The notes under the pieces: generated by a model
What the model saw: the letters and a program-made list of their open reading frames with translations, nothing else
The model's database searches: none
Told to the model about the DNA's origin: nothing
Made by a program: the position numbers and the translations under genes
In this document: positions 1-10,649 of the stretch, in pieces
Layout: each line of letters begins with the position of its first letter
How positions within the stretch are numbered: position 1 is the stretch's first letter
NCBI RefSeq assembly: GCF_024679095.1
Contig: NC_066517.1
Coordinates: 24,428,540 to 24,492,539, forward strand
Direction: 5' to 3'
DNA length: 64,000 nt
DNA from: Eriocheir sinensis
Lineage: Eukaryota; Arthropoda; Malacostraca; Decapoda; Varunidae

Positions 1-494
1 GGGTCACATTACAGGCGCAAGTCAATTATAAGGAGAATTCATCGACCAGAAATAGAGGGAATACATCTTAGCTTAACCTGCCCGCTGCAATTGGCACGGA
101 TTTGGCCTTCGCTGGTAGCCTGGTAACATATAGTCCCAGGTCTTTCTCTGCCTCTGTGGTGGATAGTGAACTGTTTCCCATGTGGTGTTGGTGTGCCGGG
201 TATCCCCTCCCAAGGTGCAGGACTTTACATTTTTCTTCATTGAATTGTAGCAGACACTTTTTGTTCCATCCCTGTAGCTTGGTGATGTCTTCTTGTAGGG
301 AATCCACAGTCAAGGGGTTGATAGTTCACAAAAGCCATTACAGTTAGAGTTTCGTTGCCTCAAGCTGTGCAGTTCAGTATAGTAGATAAGTGGGACTGAT
401 ACAAAGGAATGACAACCCTTTTTCTTGTTGTTTTTCCAGTTGTTTTTCGGCACGACCTTTTAACTTGAGGCTAATCTGTCCCCCTTCACCTCAG
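1..494 (+). other. Chitinase intron upstream of exon a
   Basis: Non-coding, ending in a pyrimidine-rich acceptor. It contains one TTAA-bounded element (73-321); the rest is unique sequence without a recognisable exon. Confidence 0.7.
73..321 (-). mobile_element. TTAA-bounded ~249-bp element, copy 1, with LINE RT fragment
   Basis: Starts TTAACC and ends GGGGTTGA (decayed TTAA). On the minus strand it is open across a reverse-transcriptase thumb-like segment: LQEDITKLQGWNKK, FNEEKCKVLHLG, EKDLGLYVT. This resembles the region after the catalytic YADD box in CR1/Jockey-like LINEs. No catalytic motif is present, so it is non-coding debris. Confidence 0.75.
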
Positions 495-674
495 ATGGCT
501 TCAAGGTCGTCTGCTACTTCACCAACTGGGCGTGGTACCGGCAGGGCGAGGGGAAGTACGTACCAGAAGACATCGACGCGAGCCTCTGCACCCACATTGT
601 GTACGGCTTTGCGGTGCTCAACAACAACAACCTGCTCATCAAGCCTCACGACACCTGGGCGGATTTCGACAACA
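495..674 (+). CDS. Cht10: Chitinase exon a: start of first GH18 domain
   Basis: Acceptor tcag before 495, donor gtaagt at 675. Enters with two bases of a split codon and leaves one. Encodes the first beta strand and loop, including VVCYFTNWAWYR and CTHIVYGFAVL, typical of group II GH18 N-termini. Confidence 0.92.
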
Positions 675-3600
675 GTAAGTCTTGTCTGGCAGGCTTTTTT
701 TGTTCTTTTTATTGCGTACCTTTGAGCTTTCTCCCTTGCTGTAAAAAAAAAAAAATAAATAAATAATAATAATAAGAAGAAGAAGAAGAAAAAATCGATA
801 CAACAGGAATTGCAATGTACGTCGGTAATTCTTAGACGCTTCCTTTTCTTATATCATCAATTTCTAAAGACCGACAAGGAGGTTAAATGCATTCTCAGGA
901 GTGTTTCTTAACGTCTGTGGTGTGGAAACTTTGTTGAATTTCTGCCAGGCTCGTAAAACTACCCATGGAAATGCCCACAAGTCAAGCAAGAGTCTTGTTA
1001 AATGTGTTTCTTTATGTTTATGGTACGGAAACTTTGTCCAATTACTGCCAGGCTCGTAAATCTACCCATGAAAATGCCCACAAGTCCTGCGAAAGTCTTG
1101 TTCAATGTGTTTCTTTATGTTTATGGCACGGAAACTTTGTCCAATTACTGCCAGGCTCGTAAAATATCCATGGAAATGCCCACAAGTCCTACAAAAGTCT
1201 TGTTAAATGTATGTTTCTTTATGTTTATGGTGAGGAAACTGTCCAATTACTGCCAGGCTCATAAAACTACCCATGGAAATGCCCACAAGTCCTACAAAAG
1301 TCTTGTTAAATGTTGGTGTTCTATGAAAATTCCTGTATTATCTTTATTATATTTAGTGCCATGTAAGAGTTGGATGTTTCAGTTCGGTCACTCACTTTCC
1401 TCATCTCCGCCCTTGACAGAGTTCTACGAGAAGGTGACCAACCTGAGGGCCAAGGGGGTGAAGGTGCTTGTGGCCATCGGTGGCTGGAACGACTCTCTCG
1501 GCGGGAAGTACAGCCGGCTCGTCAACAGCCCGGCCGCTCGGAAGAAGTTCATCGACCACGTGATTCAGTTTATCCAGAAGCACAACTTTGATGGCCTCGA
1601 CCTGGATTGGGAATACCCGGTGTGCTGGCAGGTAAGAAACTCAACTTATATGTGAGAGAACTTCAAGTTGGAATACATCCACCAAGCAGGGAGAAAGAAT
1701 ACAAATCTATGTGCCTAATTACCCGCTCTGCTGCGATTGGCATGGATTTGGCCTTCACTGGTAGCCTGGTAACATACACTCCCAGGTCTTTCTCTGCCTC
1801 TGTGGTGGATAGTGGAGTGTTTCCCATGTGGTGTTGGTATGCTGGATTGCCCCTCCCAAGGCACATGACTACATTTTTCTTCATTGAGTTGTAGCAGCCA
1901 CTTTTTGCTTCCCTTCTGTAGCTTGGTGATGTCTTCTTGTAGGAAATCCGCAGTCAAGGAGTTAAATCAGAATACATCCACCAAGCAGAGAGAAAGAAAA
2001 CAAACTTATGCACCTTATTAACTATTTTCCAACAATACAACTGCACATGTGAGGCGACATCTGCAGCAGTAACAGGAAACATATATTTATGATGAAGAAA
2101 ATAGGCTTTGATGACTGGTTAGTGAGTGTCGGAAAGGTGAATGCTCAGCCACACACACACTCCTTTCCCCAGGTTGACTGCAAGAAGGGTCCCGCCTCCG
2201 ACAAAGCTGGGTTCTCCGCGTGGGTGAGGGAGCTCAAGGCAGCGTTCCAGCCTCTCGGACTCCTCCTCTCGGCTGCCGTGTCCCCGAGCAACAAGGTCAT
2301 CGACATGGGTAAGGCAGGAGGAGTTTCTTCTTTAGGCTGTGATGACCCAGTTCTTGGTCCTGCAAATATAAATGAAAAAAATCAGTATCAACCTCTTAAT
2401 TCTTACTGTTGCCTCTGTACTAACTGTCATCGTTTTCCTCTAAGCTACAATGTCCCATCCACCTTACCAATCCCACTGTTGTCTTTGCTAAATTGTCATC
2501 GTTTTCCTCTAAGCTGCAATGTCCCGTCCACCTTACCAATCCCAGTCTAGTCTTTGGTAAAATGTCATCGTTTTCCTCTAAGCTACAATGTCCCGTCCAC
2601 CTTGCCGTTCCCACTGTTGTCTTTGCTAAATTGTCATCGTTTTCCCATAGGTTACAATGGCTATGATGTCCCAGTTCCCTGTGCAATGGGGCCTGGATAT
2701 CATAGCAGTATCAGCCTCACCATTCCCAGCATAATTTCTTTGCTAATGTCTCTTTCCCTCAGGCTACGATGTCCCCGTTCTGAGCCAGTACCTTGACTGG
2801 ATCGCCGTCATGACCTACGATTATCACGGCCAGTGGGACAAGAAGACCGGCCATGTCGCCCCCATGTACGGCCACCCTGATGACGACAACCCAGCCTTCA
2901 ACACGGTAAAGACTCTGATCCCTGTTAGGTTAGGTTAGGTTAGGTTAGGTCTAGGGTACGTGAGGTTATGTTAGGTGAGATTATGTTAGGTATAGGTTAG
3001 TTCTAGGTTAGGTTAGGTCAGGTCTAGGTTTGGTTAGGTTAGGTGTTGATTTATATACTCATGACTGGGACAAGTCGATTGATCCTGCCGGGAAGGACTT
3101 AACCCATCCGCTGCGATTGGCACGGATTTTGCCACAATACCCAAAATATTGAAATAATGTGTGAAATCATATCCTCCTCAGAGAACTTCATGATTAACTA
3201 CTGGATTGACAGAGACATGAGGTTTGATTTTTGGTGCGAAGATAAAAAATGATAATAGGAAATGCTGCCACTATACCAAAACTCATCACCTTCGTAAACA
3301 AACCTCCTAAGTCAATATTTTCTACTTTTTAGGAAATCAGAAAAAACAGTCATTATCTCATTTGGCTTAAGATTTAGGGAGAAATGAAAAGGCCAATTCT
3401 AGAACACTCAAACCCTGAATGACTATGCAAAAATGGACGTCACATGTTGAAAGACTGATGCAGACAAAAACCTGGAAATCTATGAAAAATGACTCGGGAA
3501 ATTATTTTATGAGGGTGATGAAATACTGAAATAATGTGTGATATCGTCTCTCCCTCACAGAACTTCACCATCAACTACTGGATCGACAAGGGCGCCGACA

Positions 3601-4743
3601 GACACAAGCTGGTGATGGGCATGCCAATGTACGGCCAGTCCTTCACCCTGTCCTCGCCCACCGCCCACGGCCTCAACCAGAAGTCCATGGGAGGCGGAGA
3701 GGCCGGCCGCTACACCAGGGCTCGGGGATTCTTGGCTTACTATGAGGTGCGGGTCGTTTATTTTCTTGCAGTTTGTCCCTTTTTCTTATAGTTTTTCCTT
3801 ACAGTTTGTCCCTTTTCCTTACAGTTTGTCTCTTTTCCTTATAGTTTGTCCTTTTCCTTATGGCTTGTCTCCTTTCCTTGCAGTCTGTCCCTTTTTCTTA
3901 TAGTTTTTCCTTACAGTTTGTCCCTTTTCCTTACAGTTTGTCTCTTTTCCTTATAGTTTGTCCTTTTCATTACCTCTTTTCCTTACGGTTTGTCTCCTTT
4001 CCTTACAGTTAGTCCCTTTTTCTTATAGTTTTCCCTTTTCCTTACAGCTTCAGAAGAAGTAGCACTAGGAGAAGGAGGAGGAGGAGGAGGAGGAGGAGGA
4101 GAGTCACACATTTAAATTAATGCACCATTCTTGAAGTCTTTATAACTGTATACTCTCTGACTCAATGAATATTCCTCCCCAGATTTGCTACAAGATCCGG
4201 ACCAGCCAGTGGACGGTGGTGCGCGACCCCCTCAAGACGATGGGTCCCTACGCCTACAGTGGTAACCAGTGGGTGGGCTTCGATGACGTGGAGACAATCC
4301 GATACAAGGTGTGTGTGTTAACTTAGCTGTGTTTCTCTGGTTGTGATATACAGGATTCAAGATATGTGAGTGGGATCGTGTCTCAGTGGGTCAAATATAG
4401 CATTAGATTCATTTAAGTTTTTATATTCGACAGTTTCTTCGTCCAGGCTGTTTCACTGTTTAGTATGTGTGGAAAACGGCATTTCTTGTGTGTATGTGTG
4501 TGTGTGCTTGTGTGCGTATTTACCTAGTTTCTTATGCTCGTGTGATCCCGTCTCCATATCTGTATTTGTCCAGTTTTTCCCTTAAGTTGTGCACACTCTT
4601 TGCCGATACTACATCCTCACTTAGTCTGTTCCAAACTTCTATGTTTCTCTGCGGGAAGCTATATTTTTTTATGTCTCTCAAGCATCTTCCTTTTCTCAAT
4701 TTTTTACTGTGTCCTCGTGTGTTGCTGGTGTTTCTTACTTTTC

Positions 4744-4842
<99 letters not shown>

Positions 4843-7800
4843 AAAACAGCAATCCAGTTTAAATTTGCAAAGGGTAAATCCAAGAGAACGCAAAAACCCA
4901 GACCCTAAGCACATGCATGTCTTCTGCGCCTAACCTCTGCCTTCACACCAGCCCCATCAAAGCCTATAATCTCTCTTGCCTTTCAGTCTGAGTGGATCAA
5001 GCAGATGGGCCTGGGCGGCGGCATGATCTGGGCGCTGGATCTGGACGACTTTAGGAACAGGTGTGGCTGTGAGACGCATCCTCTGCTGCGCACCATCAAC
5101 AGGGTCCTCCGTAACTATCCCATGGCAGACCCAGGATGTCCACGACTTGAGGATGCGGGAGGTGAGTGAATCATCTTTGTGTCTGCCTGGACCTGTAATG
5201 AAGGGCAGTGAAGATTGGTTGATGGTCCAGGACGGGGAAGGGTCTGAGGACTGTGCCACATGTAGAGCAGGAGGACAGAGTAGAGGAGCATATGAGGAAT
5301 AGGGTAATGGAGAGGGAGAGGGAATGGCTTTGAGAACTATGCCATTGTAGAGTAGGATGACAGAGCAGAATAGTATGTGGGAAATGGAGGACTGGAAAGG
5401 GCGAAGGGAGCAAGTTTTATATTATTGGCCTTAATGAAGACTTCCCCATCGTAGTCACCCCCTTCAGGAGAGTTCTTAGAAGGAGCAACCCAAGATATGC
5501 CACTGATGGATTAACAGAATACCACCGTTTGCCACTATTATTTTTCTGCCTCTTCTTCCCTTTGATGGTGTGGGTGCAGGCTGTGTTGGAGCCTCTGTAG
5601 CTAACCTTTGTGTTGCTCTGCAGGACCTCCACCGCCGGTTGTCATACCCAGCACCACCCACGCCCCGGTGACCTGGTGGAAGCCTCCTGCCGCGGTGTCC
5701 TCCACGCCCTGGTGGCAGCCCAGCAGCACAGCGGCAACCCCTGCCCCGTGGCAGCACAGCAGCACAGCAGCAACCCCCGCCCCATGGCAGCCCAGCAGCA
5801 CAGCGGCAACCCCTGCCCCATGGCAGCAGCAGACCACCGCTGTGGCAACAGTCCCCACGCAGAGACCAGTGGTGAACGTCAGCCCGGGTGGCAAGTGTCA
5901 GGAGGGTGTATACCGGGCAGACCCGAGGGACTGCACGAAGTATTACCGCTGCGTCCACGGCATCGAGATGCAGGAGACCTGCGCCCACGGCCTGCAGTGG
6001 GACGACTCCAAGGTGGGCATGGCACCGTTTGCACCGGGATATTTTTGTGATGCACACACCACTGCTGTTGTCCTTCTTTATTGATGAGGTGCCCAGCATG
6101 TGGTGGCGTCCTGTTGCCAAATTATAACTGAATTTCTTTTCTCCCATTCAGAAAATCTGTGACTGGGCAGCCAGAGTCAAGTGCACGGCAGGGTCAGGCG
6201 GCGCCCCAGTCACCCAGCCCGCCACCTCCTACCCCACCCAGCCCACCACGCGCTACACCACACGCCCCACCACGCGCTACACCACACGCCCCAGCTACAC
6301 CACACGCCCCACCACAGCCCCCCAGGTCCCCATGGTGCAGACCTCCAGGGCGCCTGATGTCCGCCCCCCCGGCAGCACCTCCACCACCACGACAGACACC
6401 GGCTACAAGGTGGGTGTGGACGCTGTCTCGGACACTGTGATGATTACTTTTACCTTGACCTCATGTTATCCTTCCATCCCTGACCTCATGCTTCATCTTT
6501 GACCTCACACATCCATCTTACCACACCTGAAATTGACGTCTCTTTCGGCCTCTCCTTACTTTTGTCTATTATAGGAGCGGTGAGTAGTGGGCATTTTTTT
6601 CTACACTCTTTTTGTTGGCCTTGAGCCGTTTCCTTTGGTGTAAAAAAGAAAAAAAAGGCTTTTTAATCTACTCCTTTTCTTTCACTCACAAGTAAAATGT
6701 CTTGTTATCTTTTTTCACATTTTTTTTCATCCTCTCTTGTGTTGTTTCATCCTCTTAACCTCTCTATCTCTCTATATCCTGTTGCTTTGTCACACTTTTT
6801 TCCATTACTTCCTCTTGTGTCTCATTTTCACTTCCCTCTAATCCACTTTTCCTTCACCCGCAAGTAAAGCGTCACCCGTAGATCGACGATAAAGAGCTCT
6901 TGTTCATGTTGGGAGGGTACCTGCTGGTGATTATGAGTCCAACACGTGATCAGGCTGTGGTGAATTACAACCCTCACCCAGGAAACTCACACCACCACCT
7001 GTTCGTCCTCAGGTGGTCTGCTACTTCACCAACTGGGCGTGGTATCGTCAGGGCGCCGGCAAGTACAGGCCCGAGGACATTGACCCTGACCTCTGCACCC
7101 ACATTGTGTATGGATTTGCTGTTCTGGACGGCACATCACTACTTATCAAGCCTCATGACACCTGGGCAGACTACGACAACAGTGAGTGGCTGGTGGAGGC
7201 TGTGGGAATGTGTGTTTGATGTTGAGTTTGTCTCTGTACGTAAGGAAGAGGCAGTAAGATAATGAGGAGGAGGAGGAAGAGGAGGAGGAGGAGGAGGAGG
7301 AGGATGGTACTGAATTCTACATGTTCTCTCTCTTATAGTATTCTTGATATTGATGTTTAGTTTGTCTCTGTACATATAGAAGAGACAGTATGATGATGAT
7401 GATGAAGAGGAGGAGGAGGAGGAGGAGAAGGTAACATATAAGAAGAGTGACCAACCTTGCTTTCCTTCCCGCCTCGGCAGAGTTCTACGCGAAGGTCACC
7501 GCCTGGAAGTCCCGCGGCATCAAGGTCACGCTGGCTATCGGGGGCTGGAACGACTCGCTTGGGGACAAATACAGCCGCCTCGTGAACAGCCCCGCCGCCC
7601 GAGCCAAGTTCATCGCCCACGTCATAGAATTCATACAGAAACACAACTTTGACGGCCTTGACCTGGACTGGGAGTATCCTGTGTGCTGGCAGGTGAGGAG
7701 ATGGTAGATTAGAGTGAAGGTTATAGTGTGGGTTGTTAGGGGCAAGCTTCTTATAGTGTGTAAGGGCTGTTAAAAGTGTGGGTTGTTAAAGGCAAGATTC

Positions 7801-10588
7801 TTATAGTATGTAATAGGGTTGTATATTGTGGGTTGTAAGGGCAGTGATTCCTTAACCCATCTGCTGCAAATGGCACGGATTTGGCCTTCACTGGTAGTCT
7901 GGTAACATACACTCCTGGGTCTCTCTCTGCCTCTGTGGTGGATAGTGGAGTGTTTCCCATGTGGTATCGGTGTGCTGGATATCCCCTCCCAAGGTGCAGG
8001 ACTACATTTTTCTTCACTGAATTGTAGCAGCCACGTTTTGTTCCATTCCTGTAACATGGTGATGTCTTCTTGTAGGAAATCCACAGTCACAGGGTTAAAA
8101 GTGTGGGTTGTTAAAGGCAAGATTCTTATAGTCTGTAATAGGGTTGTATATTGTGGGTTGTAATAATCCATCCTAATGAAAGTTAATCATTATAGAGTAT
8201 AGGAAAAACTGAAGCTCTGAATTAGAACATGCACCTTCCATACTAAGGCTGTGTACTGACCTCATATATATTTTAGGGACATTTTGTATTCAGTGAGTTC
8301 CTCCGTCCCTTCAGGTTGACTGCAAGAAGGGCCCGGCCTCCGACAAACAGGGCTTCGCGGCGTGGGTGAAGGAGCTGCATGATGCCTTTAGGCCTCATGG
8401 TCTCCTGCTCTCAGCTGCTGTGTCTCCAAGCTACAAGGTTATCGAAGCAGGTGAGGATAAAGTGGTCATATTTTCTCCTCCTCCACATCCTTACACCCTC
8501 CCTCTGTTAGCTTTCTGTTCTTCTTGTCTAATTTTGTCTCCTTTTCATTTCCTTCATCTCATCCATCCTTTCACTTTCCTCATCTGTCACTATTTGTATT
8601 TGTGTGTTCAGTCTCATTTTCTCCTCTTTCTCAACATCCTTACATCCTCCCTTTTATTTACTTTTCACTTCTTGTCTAATTTTGTCTCGCTTTAATATCT
8701 TTCATCTTATCCATCCTTTCACTTTCCTCATCTGTCACTATTTGTATTTGTGTGTTCAGTTTCATTTTATTCTTTTTCTCAACATCGTTACATCTTCCCT
8801 TTTATATACTTTTCACTTCTTGTCTAATTTTGTCTCCTTTTCATTTCCTTCATCTCATCCGTCCTTACACTTTTTTTATCTGTCAATATTCGTACTTATA
8901 TTTTTTTGCAGGTGAAATGAAGGGTTACTCTGCTAAGTGTCACCGACTCAGCTCACAGTGTAAACTCTCTCTATTGTTAACCAGTTTTTCTATCAAATGA
9001 AACAAGAAAACTCAGTCAGTCAGTGACGAGTCCAGGGAACACATGGGTTTTTGGGACAAGTTAACAGGTGGTGACTATAGTTCTTTTGTTACTGTGTTTA
9101 TGGCTGTGGCTCATCCGAAACACTCTCCCCGAAGGCTATGACGTCCCCACCATCAACCGATACTTCGACTGGATCGCCGTCATGACCTACGACTACCACG
9201 GCCACTGGGACAAGAAGACCGGCCACGTCGCCCCCATGTACGCCCACCCTGATGATGATGAGCCACTCTTCAACACGGTGAGTGGTGCGGCGCTGTCACT
9301 GCCTGAAAATTACAGTACCGAATGATTTAGTGAGATGTTGGTTTGTGAGGACACTACCATAGTCACTAAATATCATGAACCACCTGTCTCTTTAGCCTGT
9401 CTCTCCCTTCTGAGCTCTTTGGTTAAAACTGAATGAGGGGATGTCGGTTTAAACTGTTGCAACACTGAAACATTATACCAAGAAACTCATCTCTCCCCAA
9501 AGCCAAAGACATTAACATGTACCTAGATTCTTGCAACTCTGAAGTATTATACCAAAACTTCATCTCTCATCAAAGAAAGAGAAATTAACCTGTACCTAGA
9601 TTCTTGCAACACTGAAACATTATACCACGAAACTCATCTCTCCTCAAAGCTTTTTTTTATTTTTTTATTTGTTTCCTTCTTCTCTCAATCTTTCGTCCTT
9701 CATTCTGTTTTGTTTCCTCTCCTCCCACAATCACTAACCTGTTGTTGCCTCTGCAGAACTCCACCATCCATCTGTGGCTGCAGAAGGGCGCTGACCCCAA
9801 GAAGCTCATCCTGGGCATGCCGCTCTATGGCCAGTCCTTCGGGTTGGGCTGGAAGGCTAACGGCACAGGACTGAACCAGCACGCGCCGCAGAAGGGCCAG
9901 GCAGGGCAGTTCACCAGGGCAGCCGGCTTCTTGGCTTACTACGAGGTGAGTGGAAAGAGGAGTTTAAAATGGTACTTGTAGAAATGGGAATATAAGAAGG
10001 TACCCAAGTTCAGTTGAAGCCACACAGTAAACAAATGTATAAAAATGTAAAATAGTACAACAGAGAGGTGTAAGAAGTAATGTAATAGAGAGATAATAGG
10101 AAAAAGTAACCCTGACAGCTGTTATGAGAGGCTTTTCAAACAGACAAACTGAAGTGCTGATACGTTTAACCCGTCCGCTGCGATTGGCACGGTTTGGGCT
10201 TTCTCTGGTAGCCTAGTAACACATGCTCCCAGGTCTTTCTCTGCCTCTGTGGTGAATAGTGGAGTGTTTCCCATGTGGTATTGATATGCTGGATGTCCCT
10301 TCCCAAGGTGCATGACTTTACATTTTTCTTCATTGAATTGTAGCAGCCACTTTTTGTTCCATTCCTGTAGCTTGGTGATGTCTTCTTGTAGGAAATCCCT
10401 AGTCAAGGGGTTAATGTTACAAGACTCCCCACCACTAATGCTTGACTTCCCTTTCCCCCCAAGATTTGCCACAAGATCAAGGGCGGTGGCTGGACTGTGG
10501 TGAGGGACCCCGCTGGCAGGATGGGACCCTACGCCTACTCCGGCAAGCAGTGGGTCAGCTTCGACGATGTCCACATGATTAAGTTCAA

Positions 10589-10649
<61 letters not shown>

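Noticed and set aside
68..313. Small minus-strand gene encoding the RT-like peptide
   Set aside because: The same frame recurs in four intronic copies with independent disruptions and lacks the catalytic YADD region; it is mobile-element debris.
5476..6147. Minus-strand 223-residue frame over the chitinase linker
   Set aside because: Shadow of the chitinase linker and CBM14 exons, whose plus-strand frame has conserved cysteines and splice signals.
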